Positions 33,813 to 45,477 of a stretch of 64,000 nt of DNA are shown in pieces (position 1 is the first letter of the stretch; every line of letters starts with the position of its first letter). The DNA comes from Magicicada septendecula (taxonomy: Eukaryota; Arthropoda; Insecta; Hemiptera; Cicadidae), in NCBI GenBank assembly GCA_034769895.1, contig CM068370.1, forward strand, positions 40,381,844 to 40,445,843, in the 5' to 3' direction. The position numbers and the translations under genes are program-made. Under the pieces are notes generated by a model, which was not told where the DNA came from, ran no database searches, and worked only from the letters and a program-made list of their open reading frames with translations.

Positions 33813-34745
33813 GTGTTTTTATATATTTTACAAAACCTTTGTATTAATATGTTTCACAAAGTGCCCAACGAGTCATCAATTAATGTCATGAAATTAAGTG
33901 TTATATATTTCATAATTTGAATAATTTCACTTTGTAATTTTAGTTGTACAAATTTCTTCATATTTTTTTCTGTCAGTTTCTTTCCATCACCACATATTAT
34001 CCTTTTATTTTTATACTTTTGTTACCGGTACTATTTTATCCTAGATCTGTATATGTCTTCCCCTTTTCATATTCTTCTCTGTTGTTGCTTTTTAATTTTA
34101 TTTCAGTGCCTTTTCTGTTGCTCACTGTCTGTGATCCCTCCAACTCATTTCGTTTCTCCAGTAAACTCAAGTGCAGATGACTAATTTTTTTGACATTTCC
34201 CATTCTACTACTACCCTTTTCAGACACTTTGTGTTTTCAGGCATTTTTGTTTGTCTGTTTTGCACAGGTACCTATGACTCACATCCAAAACTTAGTATTG
34301 CATAATACTGTATTTAAAAATGTATTTATTTCTTGCAATGGCCAAATTATTGTGAATAAAGTAATCATATATATACCACCATGATGAAAAATTTCAAAAT
34401 GAAGTACTAGAGATTGACATGTTGTTTCAGTAAATAAAAAAATTGTGTGAACAATCTGGCATTATTATAGTGTATAGGAATATAGCTGTTTAATAAATGT
34501 AAACAGTAAAGTTTACTACGTGATTTTAAGTTTTTATCTTGTTAAAGTTATTTCTTCATATAAGCATATATTTAATTCCCACACAGTTTTCAAAGATAAT
34601 GCTGTATTTACTTTGCATTACTTCTTGCATAATGTTTTCAGTTATGGTAAGACTGGAGTTATTTAAGGAGTGAGAATGTGTAATGATATCGTTTACAGAA
34701 TTTCAGCTAAATATACATTCACTATATAATTTTTTTGTTATACAG
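33813..34745. other. Intron end with a short Penelope tail
   Basis: 33813-33888 continues with a Penelope tail (ttgtattaatatgtttcac, then caacgagtcatcaatt) shared with 55440 and 58702. The rest is AT-rich intron up to the polypyrimidine tract and acceptor at 34744-34745. Confidence 0.6.
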
Positions 34746-34899
34746 ATTGGAGGATACGTGAGGGGTATGCTGGAAGAAATGTTAAAGGATATTTCTGCTG
34801 ATGGAAACCCTGAAGCTACGATAAGATTACTCAAAATGGAAATTGAAAGGTTACAGTGGCACCATCGACAGGAAATGGCCGACCTTAAACACAATACGG
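34746..34899 (+). CDS. ZMYND8: ZMYND8-like gene, exon C (coiled coil)
   Basis: The acceptor is gttatacag before 34746; the donor GTAATG starts at 34900. 154 bases, entering in phase 0 and leaving after one base of a codon. It encodes IGGYVRGMLEEMLKDIS and then ATIRLLKMEIERLQWHHRQE, a charged helical segment. In ZMYND8 proteins a coiled coil lies immediately before the MYND domain, and the E-I-E-[KR]-L-Q-W motif is a strong family match from memory. The split codon is completed by the first two bases of the exon at 59665, giving ..KHNTDLVM.. Confidence 0.85.
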
Positions 34900-35154
34900 G
34901 TAATGAAAACAAGCTACTGATACGAACTGTGGTGTTATAATTTATTAGTTATTGTTTGTAATTGATATTGCCTAATGTAAATTAGTGGCTTCTAGGAGAG
35001 GGTGGACGAACCATTAATTGAATACATATGTCTTTTGGTGCTCATTCTCTGGCACTGTAAATTGGTTTAGTGCTGACATCGCAAGGTAAAGTTACCCTTT
35101 CTGATCTTTAATAGTATGTGCCAGCCACATTATCTGTTTGTAACATGTGCTGGG
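34900..35154. other. Start of 24.8-kb intron
   Basis: Short intron stretch before the LINE relic; nothing recognised. Confidence 0.5.
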
Positions 35155-35830
35155 AAATGTTATTGTTGTTGTTTTTGTTGTTTCCCATGGCTCAATTTGG
35201 CTCACGCCATTCTTGACCTAGCTTCCCAATAAAGACCAGGTAGGTCTTTTCTATTCTGTCTTTCTTTATCTAATTTTTCACAGACCAGGATGTTGTCCTT
35301 GTCCATTTTGCTTTCAGGGCATTCACAAAGAGTGCACATCCCAGAAGGGAGGATGTTGATCCTGTTGAGGTGCCCTGCTAAGCAGTCGTGTCCTGTGGCC
35401 ATGAGGAAATTGGCAACCAATGATCTTCTTGTAAGTTCTTTGTTCTCAGTGTAGAGACTAGATATATTTTCATATAGTTTGCCTTTCAAGTCTTCTTTGG
35501 TTCTGTGATGGAAGGATGTCTGGCAATGCTTTTTAAGTTGTTTAATCCTTCTATCTATTGTACTAAGTCAGTCTCAAAGTTTCTGTTTTATAGAGGTGCC
35601 CATTTTAACCAACTCGTCTGCTGCTTTGTTGCCGACACAACTTCAATCCTCTGTGTGATGGCACCCACTGTATTACCACTCTGCAAATATTATTTGGGAA
35701 ACATCACAGAACATCACAGTGGTTATGTATTTTCTACCATTTTGTCTACAGGTCTACCATATCTTCTCTTATTTCTCCATTCCACATGCCTGATTTTTTT
35801 AAATGTTTCATGTCAGCTGCTTGAATCTCT
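35155..35830 (-). pseudogene. LINE 3' relic: RNase H and CCHC-like tail
   Basis: On the minus strand, IQWVPSH followed after a frameshift by GNKAADELVKMG marks a LINE RNase H domain (about 35600-35700). Downstream, 35202-35489 reads FLMATGHDCLAGHLNRI, then CTLCECPES..., the zinc-binding tail of jockey/I-type ORF2. The 3' end at about 35155 is an AAC-rich tail. The fragment at 41956-42548 is related but not the same copy. Confidence 0.7.
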
Positions 35831-37195
35831 CTCTCTCTCTCTCTCTCCCCCCCCCCCCTGGGGCTTGGTGCTGTCATCTGGAGACTTCTTTCTGCCGCCG
35901 CGTTCCGTGACCCGACCTGGACTTCCGATACGCTTACTGTTCGATTGTGTGTGCATTACGCGGAGAACTTGTGGTGAGTGTATCTTTTCCTTGATTAATT
36001 TCCTAAACTGTGCCACGACTGGTGTTTCGACACGGACTTGCGGAGAGTTACTCTTCGAGGGATTATCACTTCTGCGCCACATAAATACTGTATATATTAG
36101 TATAGCGTATTACATAAGTTATTTAGATTTAAGTTGTTGTCAGTTTAAACATTTATTATTATTGCGGCATCCGCTAATGATATACAGTCATTTACTCTCA
36201 TTGTTATTTGGAGATACAAGCAAAACTTAATAAAATAGAATATGATTTCTTACTTTGAATAGTTTGTACACCTTACATGATTGGTATAGTAAATTTGATC
36301 AAACTGCCTTATCAAGTGGTTTAATGGTCAACCTTATTGGGACGGGATTGAATCTCCGTGTTCGCCCGTTGGTTTTCCCTGCACGGAGTGGCGCCCTTTA
36401 AAAAAAAAAAAAGGAAAAAAACTATATATAAGTGAATTGGATTTCTGGTTACCACTCACACTTCTTGATGCTGACGTAGGTGGTGTTAATTTATCAAGGA
36501 ACCCCACCCCCTTCTCCACTAGCTAGCCTGGGTAAATTCGGTCGGTAGCATGTCGTCTAACTTCTCAAGTGTGTTTGTAATATATTAATACAATATTTTA
36601 AATTAAGTTTTTTTTACAGCCATACCGTATATTATAAAAATATAAACTTTCAGGAAAAGTGAGTTGAATAAAATTATGTATCTTGAGTTTACTATAATGG
36701 ATGGCTGCATCAGCTATCAGTATTGTTTTGTGTAGCCTTGTTGTTTAATTATACATGTTTATTACATCTTAATCAGTCTACTAAAAAATGATAGTGAATC
36801 CAACAGCACATACCACACCACTGTTATCAGTTGTACTAATTACGAATGTAATTTGCCAAATGACCTTTAAAAAAATTGTACAGTTTATAGTCGCTATTTA
36901 CATATGACAGGCTGTATATAATTGAGTCAGTTATTGTGAAAAGGTCATCAATCCACAATAACAGGTTTTCAGAAAACTGTAGAAAACTGATTTGCAGACA
37001 AATGGTGAAACAAAAAATAATGGTATTTTTTTCTAATAAAGAATAGTTGAATTAAAGATAAAAGCCAGCACAAGCCCCAATTTAAATTTTGTTCTTGCCT
37101 TTTTTTGAAATGTATGACCTTTTCATACTACGTAAAGATTTGGATCAGTGGTTCCTTAAGTGATAAAACAGTTGTTTTACTGCAGAAAATAATTG
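35831..37195. other. Intron sequence, nothing firmly recognised
   Basis: Contains a CT run and C run (35828-35859), a GC-richer block to 36080, and a block at 36300-36560 with a poly-A run and a weakly tRNA-like piece (36307-36375) that could be a SINE remnant. The + strand frame 35505-36230 spans the antisense LINE and the CT run and is not credible. Confidence 0.4.
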
Positions 37196-37204
37196 TTTAA
37201 TATA

Positions 37205-37377
37205 ATAATAATAATAATACAGTAAACTAGAAATATTGGAAAGACGAATTATTAGGGAAATATTAGGCCCACGAAAAACTTCAGAAGGTTGGAAATTAAG
37301 AAGTAATGATGAAATATATCAAAGAACAGAAACAATGAGAAAAAGAAGACTATTATTTTTTGGACATTTATATAGAA
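37205..37377 (+). pseudogene. LINE fragment, left part (split by Helitron B)
   Basis: Reads LEILERRIIREILGPRKTSE and on to RRLLFFGHLYRM on the + strand. This is the region after the RT domain in RTE-like LINEs. The frame continues exactly at 55103 (MDDNRLTKQIF), so Helitron B interrupted the LINE between A and T. Confidence 0.75.
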
Positions 37378-38297
37378 CTAGTGGTCGCCCAGTGGTCGAA
37401 ATTCGACCGTAATTCATTAAATTTTTAAGTTTGAAGTTATTGAGGTTCTTTTGTCAAAGAGTATACCTCTATAATCATTGCATATAATTTTTTGAATTTT
37501 GTTCTATTATGTCAGCTGCGAGCGTGTACAAATACGTCATTAGCGTGTGTTGTTTGCCTTAATTCCCTGCAATACCTATGAAATTTAAAATTTAATGTTG
37601 GTAACAGTTGAAAAAAAAACACAATTACAGCTTGTATTCGTATTTATTTTTTGATATAATTCATTGTCAGTTTTAATTTTTTCATGTTATTATTGAATCA
37701 AATAAACGCTAATAAAAATGAGACTTGACATTCATAGAAGTATAAGATACACTGTTTTCAATTCCAGTGGCTTACATTTCGTTTTTGGTAAGGTACAAAA
37801 TTCGAAAACAGTTTGAAGATTATCTGCTACAAAGCTTATATAATTTTTTATTTATTTTTTTCTATGCATTAATTTTCGAGTTATTTGAAAAATATGAAAG
37901 ATAGGACAAATGAGGTTTAGCTTGGCTAAGCCATATTTAAAAAGCAATAACGCGTTTTTTGACATTTCCTTGGGTTTTTTTTATTGCCATACTGACCAGG
38001 TTTCGCCAAGGCTACACAGTTATTTTGCCTATCTTTTTCAAATTATATAAAATTTAAATAAAAAATTAATACAAAATAAAAAATGAAATAAAAAATACGT
38101 GCCTCGTATTTTTTCATATATTTTTCATTAAACCAAAAAAACCGGGCGGTTAAAAAAATAAATGTTGTCCATTGAACTTAAAATAGTTTGAAAGTGAATT
38201 TAATGATTCAGAACTTCTGTGTAAACGATGTTTTTTGTAAAAACTCTTTCATCATTTGCTAAATGCCCTTGACCATTATATTCGGAAATATAAAATC

Positions 38298-39923
38298 TCA
38301 AACCATCGAATGATCGAACTCTACTTGCTGCGACGTACAATTGACCTGAGCATGTGTAAAAACTGGTTGCCTCAATAAAATTCCAATTTTTTCGAATGTT
38401 TGTCCTTGAGACTTATTTATTGTCATTGCAAATGCAGGTATATGAGTTCTTTGAAAGTTAAATGGTAAAACAGTACCGGAATATGTTAAATTTATACGTG
38501 GATTCAAAATTCTCTTATTGCATGCGGTTCCAATTAAAACTTCGCAATCAATAGCATTACGATGTATACACTTGATGCGCATTCTTGTTCCATTGACTAA
38601 TGCTTCCTTTGTATTTAAGTTTCTGATCAGTAAAACTATGCAATTAACTTTCAATACTAACTTATGTGGTGGCAAACCACTAATAGTCAAAGAATTCAAA
38701 AACTCTACTGGATAGTTATTGATTTCATTGTCATCATCACAAATTATTTTATCGTAGCTATGATATGTTTTCTGTTCACCTGGTATACGATTAAGTATAT
38801 CAGTATTAATAAAAGTACAATCATCATTTTTTGGTGCTAAAATAACTGACTTCAATATGTTATCTGAGAGTATGTTTTCGGAAATATTTCCATACACCTC
38901 ATTAATAATATTATTTTCATCTCCTATTAATTGCTGAGGTATTTCAATAATATTTTCACCAAACTGAGGGAATTGTGGGGCTTCATCATTACCAATTTTT
39001 TTCAAGAATTCGACAAATTCTATTTCACTTGGTAAGGCTCTCATATTTTGAGTAAACGTTACTTTATGAAAATAAACCAATTTATGGCAACTCGTGACAC
39101 AATTTTCAATTAAAGTTGCACGTGATCCATGTGGGACAACTGGTAAGATTTGCTGAAAATCACCGCACAGAAGTATCGTTTTCACTCCAAATGGTTTATG
39201 TTTATCATTTTCATCGCATAGATCCTGCAATAATCTATCTATGATTTTCAACACTTGCAGTAGGCACATAGAAATTTCATCAATAATTATCAATGATGAT
39301 GAATTTATGTAACGTCCATAGCTACTATTTGCGGTAATATTCGCTACAGAATTTTCCAAAATGGGTATAGGCAATTTAAACACATTGTGTAAAGTTCTAC
39401 CTCCAAGTAATAGAGTTGAAGCTATGCCACTGAACGCTGTTGCAATGCAACTAAGATTAAGCGAATTTAATTTGTGAATGATTGCTGTTTGTGTGAATGT
39501 TTTTCCACAACCTGCATGAGCGGTTAAACAAAAAACATTAGATCCAGTATCATGGTGCAAAACTTCACGAATCACATGATCAATTAGATTACGCTGTTCA
39601 ATATTTGCAGTTTCATAATGCTCACAAAACAGAAACTCTTGTTCTATTGGATCAATAGCATTTGCTTCGTCTTTTCTCTGCGAATACGTGGGAACTGGTA
39701 AACCAAGTTCTTGACATGACAAATTATGAACATTCAAAATATCTTCAATTTCTAATAGAGCTGTGTTAAAGGATACTTCTTCGTTGTAATCTCTAAAAAA
39801 ATCTTCACTAAGATATACTTTAAATTCATTCCATAACGCCAATGCATTGGCTGGCACATTTAATGCACAAATGTAACAAAAAATTTCGCATTTGTTTTGG
39901 TGAATATAATTCTTTTGCTTCAT
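38298..39923 (-). pseudogene. PIF1-type helicase part of Helitron B
   Basis: The 541-codon minus-strand frame carries helicase motifs in order: Walker A AHAGCGKTF, Walker B LIIIDEISM, ILLCGDFQQILPVVPHG, and the late motif [15 protein letters not shown]. Within the Helitron this SF1 helicase unwinds DNA during rolling-circle transfer. The C-terminus leaves the expected frame after FTHAQV, so the last motif is frameshifted. It lies directly downstream of the Rep part with a frameshift at about 39924. Confidence 0.85.
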
Positions 39924-41864
39924 TTAAACATTCGCGCCATTCATTATCATTTGAAGCAATGCCGCGAGCATGGCAAACTTCAACAAAAGAAGTGTGTATA
40001 ATTCCATTGTTCTAACATCCTCAAACGATTTTGGACCACAGACATGTAATAAAAGCAATCGTAAATGGAAAAGTTCGATGTCTTTTGGTGATATTACATA
40101 TATGCGTGTAATGATTTTATCACCTCCTCGCCTTCTCTTCTTCCATTTTTTTCCGGAATCTTCCCACACATAATGCAAAGGAATTTCAGTATACTTATAT
40201 TCATGCGCTGATGGATCTGATCGATTCAATTCAATAAATGCTAATAATTTTGTTGGTCTTGGATTTTCAATTGCTTGACGTTCTTGCCCTTCTCGAAAGT
40301 AAACATTCTGTCTACGCGGTAAATGAATGTCAAGTCTAACGATGACATGTGATTGAAAATGCATTGGTAATTCATAGATGCGCCATACAGCTTCAGTTGA
40401 TCTGACATAACGGCCATTTAAAAAATTGTTAACTTCATCAATTTGTATTTCTTGACCTGGTTCATTTCTCTCTGAACCTAATTCAACAGATGCACTGTCA
40501 TAGCCTTTATACACGTATTTATAAATGTATTTAACACTTTTAACTGTAGTTCATACTTCAACATTTATATGGCAATTAAATTTGGCAAGTAAATACGGAT
40601 TGTATGGTACAACATAACGATTGTCGAGGCAACTACCGCGAACTTCAGCATTAATACCATTATCACGCCTTCTGTATAATGGATATCCATTTAATGATTC
40701 ACATGTAAATTCATTAAATCGTTTTGGATAATCTTTTGTGCATTTTCCATCTCTCATACATACAGAATTTGGATTAAGTACATCGCATGGACCATGCATT
40801 ATGTGTTTTACAACATATTCATGTAATATAGGATGTGTTTGAATGTTAGGAATCTCCGCAGATACAACTTTATCAATATCGGTAGCGTTAACAATTTTAT
40901 CTTGCTCATTTAAAGAGAGTAAAATGTGAGCATGAGGCAATCCTTTCTTTTGAAACTCAATTGTATAAATGAGTGCTACAACTTTACCGAAGATTTTTTT
41001 TAGTGTAAGGCCCTCAATTAATGCTTTCAGTTTGGACTTGAATACACGCACAACAATATAAGGTCGAAAATTAGCTGACTCACCTACACCAATATTGCTA
41101 ACTACTTCAGGCCAACTTGGATTGCAAGTCATTGTAATAAACAAAGAAGGCTTTCCGAAATGTTGTACAATTGACATTGCATCTAAATAATTCTGATACA
41201 TATTTCTTGGAGATCCATTGAATGAAGATGGTAAAATTACTCTACGGCCAACATTATTGGCATTGGGGTTCAATTCTAAATAATCTGTTAATTGTTGTAA
41301 ACTTCAGACCTAAGACTTGTTTGATTTTGTCGAATGAAATGTAACCTTGTGCCCTCTATTCTCAATACATATCAACTATCCACTGCAGAAATAATTTTTG
41401 TGAATGGTGCAACATGCTAAAATCTCTTCTCTAATTGCAAGTCGATAGGCTGCATACTGAAGCATGGTTAATTTATTTCTGGGCGCTCTTGAATTAGATG
41501 TAGTTGGTACATTATGAGAAATATTGATATGCCACCCAGTATCACCATTTGGAAAAAGTAATGGATACGCTAAAGGGTCCAATGATGAATCCAAAACAGA
41601 GATATTTTTAATGGTACCATTAACTTTTGAAAACGAAACCATATTTCGTTCAAAGGGTGGCTCACCATCAACTGTACTAAATATTACTGCTACATCAGTT
41701 TGAACTGCATCATTATAACGGCATAGATCTAAATCACGATTTACTTTAAAGAGCATACAAATTTCTTTATTTTGATTTTCAACTCTCTGACAAAGATCTT
41801 TCATTGCAATGAATGACCGAACGAAAGGATTAATGCGTTCCAATTCAAGAGAGATTTCGCGCAT
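39924..41864 (-). pseudogene. Rep nuclease part of Helitron B (stop codon and frameshifts)
   Basis: 41864-41376 and 41273-40551 hold the Helitron-like N domain, TCNPSWPEV, and the HUH motif in GLPHAHILLSL. A TGA at about 40551 interrupts the frame. Just beyond it, VKYIYKYVYKGYDS holds the paired tyrosines of Helitron Rep, and 40514-39924 continues toward the helicase. The order HUH, tyrosines, helicase is that of a Helitron transposase. Non-functional as it stands. Confidence 0.8.
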
Positions 41865-41955
41865 TATATTGTTATTGCATGTTTGATTATAGTGTTCATG
41901 TAATCTATAATTGACAGCAGTGTCAACATCATAAAAATATAATTGCGCATAACAT

Positions 41956-42548
41956 AACTTTTACTTTACTTTAGCCAACGCCCGTACGTGGTTCTTCAAC
42001 CATTCGACGTCGAGCCTCCCAGTAGCGATTGGTTATGTCGTCAGTCGGGTACGTGAGTGCTTGGCAGTCCCGTAAGTGTTCTCCGTCCATTCTTCCGGAG
42101 TTGCAAAGCGGACAGGTTTCGTTCTCAGCTAGGCCAATGCGGTGTAGATGAGCTTGCAAGTAGTCATGTCCGGTAGTAAGGCGGAAACGGGCGACGGCCT
42201 CAGCTCTGTCCAGGTGTCTCGGTATTGGTCCTACAGTGGCAAGACTTTCCCACTTTTTACCCGTACCCAGGGTTTTTAGAGTTCTTTGTGTGGAGGTGTT
42301 TATAACTGAGGTGATGAGGTTATTGGCTCTACTGAGAGTAAGCGGCACGTCCGGCTGCTCCGATTCTGCTCCTTCTTTGGCTTTGATGTCGGCTCTTTCG
42401 TTGCCAGGAATACCTACATGGCTTGGCACCCACTGTAGGGTAACGATCCATCCGGTTGACATCAGCTCTGCAAGTTTCGCGCGGCATTGAATTGTTCTCA
42501 GGCAGTCAGTGGGAGCGTTGCTGGTGAGCGCAAGAATTGTGGACTGGG
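41956..42548 (-). mobile_element. 5'-truncated LINE insertion with RNase H tail
   Basis: A 593-bp insertion in Helitron B flanked by a 14-bp direct duplication, ATTGCGCATAACAT (41942-41955 and 42549-42562). The same site is empty in Helitron A (near 29370). On the minus strand it encodes TLQWVPSHVGIPGNERAD (RNase H), then LTTGHDYLQAHLHRIG and CPLCNSGRMDGEH...C (zinc-binding tail). It ends in a short TAAAG-type tail. Jockey/I-type affinity inferred. Confidence 0.85.
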
Positions 42549-42712
42549 ATTGCGCATAACATGGTGAGCGACCATATCCAGCAGTCATTGGACCTGATCT
42601 GTGATAAAAAACATCATGTATTTTAAAATGATACACTCCACGTGTAACTGTATCCGAAATTTTAGCTTCTGAGCTAACCGTAGCAAATGATGAATTGTAT
42701 TTACGAATGTTT

Positions 42713-43067
42713 TCAAAATAATTTTGTTGACTTTCTTTTTATTGAAGGTTCATTTGAAGTAAGTCCATCATACAATGATTTAAAGTATTCATTTTGACTT
42801 AAGGGCGGTAATATTGCTTTACCCTTATGACAACATGAAGTGAATGCAGTCCTTTCACCTAAAGTGACCTCAGATTCGAAATGTTTTGCATTGCAAAACC
42901 TGCATTGTAAATGCATTAATCCACAATCAAAAGTATTAAAATTTCTTGGAATGACATTCAGTGCGCATTTAAATGTATCCCTCAAAATAATTTCATCATT
43001 TTGTATACTATTTACACTATTTAAATTTGCATTTGGTCTATTATCATTTTGACTTTCACGCGAATAT
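42713..43067 (-). pseudogene. N-terminal region of Helitron B Rep (interrupted)
   Basis: Contains LRDTFKCALNVIPRNF, then CGLMHLQCRFCNAKHF, a cysteine-rich zinc-binding segment typical of Helitron N-termini. LTR unit D interrupts it at 43067; the missing N-terminal codons lie at 52858-53064. Confidence 0.75.
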
Positions 43068-43737
43068 TGTAGCATGACAGATAATCCACTAAGTAATAAT
43101 TCCATTATGATCATAAATACATTAAATTACAATTAACTCAAAAGAAATATCGAAAGAAAATAATTAAATATCAAATGAAAATAATTGAATATCAAATGAA
43201 AATAATTAAACTTCAAAGAAAAATAAAACCATAAAAGAAAAAGTATCATTTAAATCATGAAAATGCAGCACAAAAGTATCAAGAAAGTAACAATCCAAGA
43301 AACTAATATAAAATCAGGAGAATAACCAGGTAGGTTAGGAGCAGGTAATAAAGAAGATACCCCGAACCAACCAACGGACAAAATGAAACCAAATTACCTT
43401 GGAAAACCCAAGAAGGAAGAAGAGAAGAAAAGAAGATACAGGATGGGAGAACTACGAGCAATACCCATGATAAACCTATTACTATTAACAATGATAAACC
43501 CCAAACCAAATTTTAATGTCACTCAAAGAAAGTATAACACCCCAAAACCTCAAAGCAATGTAAATCTATATCTATAAAAATGAATGTTTGTTTCTTTCTT
43601 TCTTTGTCCCGTATGCGTTCCTATACCATTCATCCGATTGCGACGAAACTTCGGTGAGTTGTTGTGCGCACGCCCGCGAAGGTTTATGAATTTTTTTCGA
43701 TGGGGTCCTTTGGGGGGTTCTTGGGGTCTTCCACATC

Positions 43738-44230
43738 TCCTCCTAAACCACTGGACCGATTTCAACCAAACTTGGCACAAATATTTTATGCAACGGGAGA
43801 ACCAACATAGGGTGGGTGTTTTTTCGACGGGGTCCTTTGGGGTCTTCCACATCTCCTCCTAAACCGCTGGACCGATTTCAACCAAACTTGGCATAAATAT
43901 TTTACGCAACGGGAGAACCAACATAGGATATGTGTTTTTTCGAATGATCCTTCGGGGGGTCCTTTTGGGGTCTTCCACATCTCCTCCTAAACCACTGGAC
44001 CGATTTCAACCAAACTTGGCACAAATATTTTACGCAAAGGGAGAACCAACATAGGATAGGTGTTTTTTCGATACGATCCTTTGGGGGGTTCTTTGGGGTC
44101 TTCCACATCTCCTCCTAAACCATTGGACCGATTTCAACCAAACTTGGCACAAATATTTTACGCAACGGGAGAACCAACATAGGACATTTTTTCGATACGC
44201 TCCTCTGGGAGGTCCTTTGGGGTCTTAAAA
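43738..44230 (+). repeat. Tandem repeat of 116-128 bp, four copies, in Helitron C
   Basis: Units starting tcctaaacc(a/g)(c/t)tggacc at 43741, 43857, 43985 and 44113, each with caaacttggcacaaatattt and a caacgggagaacc segment. Minus-strand frames across it are artefacts of the repeat. Confidence 0.85.
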
Positions 44231-45477
44231 ACTATTAGATTTGGTTACTAGGCAACCCAATAGAATAGATTCTGTTCTAAATATATTATCGCATTAAATT
44301 GAAGACCACGTGAACGAAGTCGTGGGCAACAGCTATTTATTTTTAAGAAACCTACTTTAATTGAACTTTATTAATTAAACTAACATTTTCATTACGTACA
44401 ACGTGAAACTCCGTAGCGAAGCACGGGTATTCTGCTATACCATTCATCCGATTGCGATGAAATTTTGCACGCTGATAGCAGGTACCCAACGGAAAGTTTT
44501 CCACTTTATTTGATAACAATAGGTTAAAAAGAACCGAAGTTATTGCAAAAAACGCATTTTTTTAAACCCGCGGCTTCGATCGCGAATATTTATATATGAT
44601 TGTTGTGGTAACTGTAGAGTTGGTAAATTGCTAATGGTACATCTATATTAATAATATTCTTATATTGTAAGTTGTGAATATCCAAAAGCAATAGATCTAT
44701 CATTCATGTTTCCTCGATACGTAAAATCAAAATTTGATAATTTAGTAGATATTTACAAACATGCAGTAACACAATTAGATGAAATGTTTATTCGTATAGA
44801 ATAATACAAATAGTGTATACATAAGTATATTGATATCAGTTAGTCCATTTGAATATTTACATTTTAGTAGGGAAATGGAATTCTTATAAACAATACAATA
44901 ATTAGTTGTTTGATTATATTGTAACATTGATTATAATTATAGTACACGTTGATTCTGACAAACCATACTCTTCGACATTTGAATATTCAGTAGGCCTATG
45001 TGCAGTAGGAATAATTAATTGTCGAGAATTATACTTAACCTACTTCATCGAGAATTATGCGATGAGCGTCAGTGATGTAGTATCAGTGCCTTTTTTCGTT
45101 AAAAACGTACCTAGAAATACGGTTTCTGAATTAGTACAACCATTTTACAATAGGTGGCGCGCGAGTGTACCACTTCTGAAACCCATTGTTTAGTTTAAAA
45201 GGTAAATATTCGTTTCAACAAATGAGAGTATTTCATATAGTTTAGCGGCAGTTCGTGTGTTTTCGGTGTATGAGTGCGCACGCTTGACAGAATTGAATTG
45301 AATCAAATACAAACAGCGACATTTCAGTTCGTAACATAACATAACAAGTGGTGTTGATTGTGAAATTCCAATTGCCGGTCGACATTAGATAATAGATATC
45401 ACATGGATTTTCTTTGCTTTTTCTAAGTGAATTTGTAATAGTCGTCACAAAGCATTACTTTCGCTCTCAAATCAATT
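44231..45477. other. 5' non-coding region of Helitron C
   Basis: Leads to the Rep gene and presumably includes its promoter. Contains two Helitron-3'-end-like pieces (about 44318-44335 and 44411-44437) and a repeat of the sub-terminal motif taccattcatccgattgcga (43622 and 44440). Confidence 0.6.

Noticed and set aside
35505..36230. 241-codon + strand frame
   Set aside because: It runs antisense across a LINE RNase H relic and a CT/C run, then into unrelated DNA. Low-complexity content explains its length.
36307..36375. Possible tRNA gene or SINE head
   Set aside because: Some box-A and box-B resemblance, but no cloverleaf could be folded by eye. Left as unassigned.
43550..44108. Four minus-strand frames of 64-100 codons
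   Set aside because: They are translations of the Helitron C sub-terminal tandem repeat, similar to each other only because the DNA is repeated.
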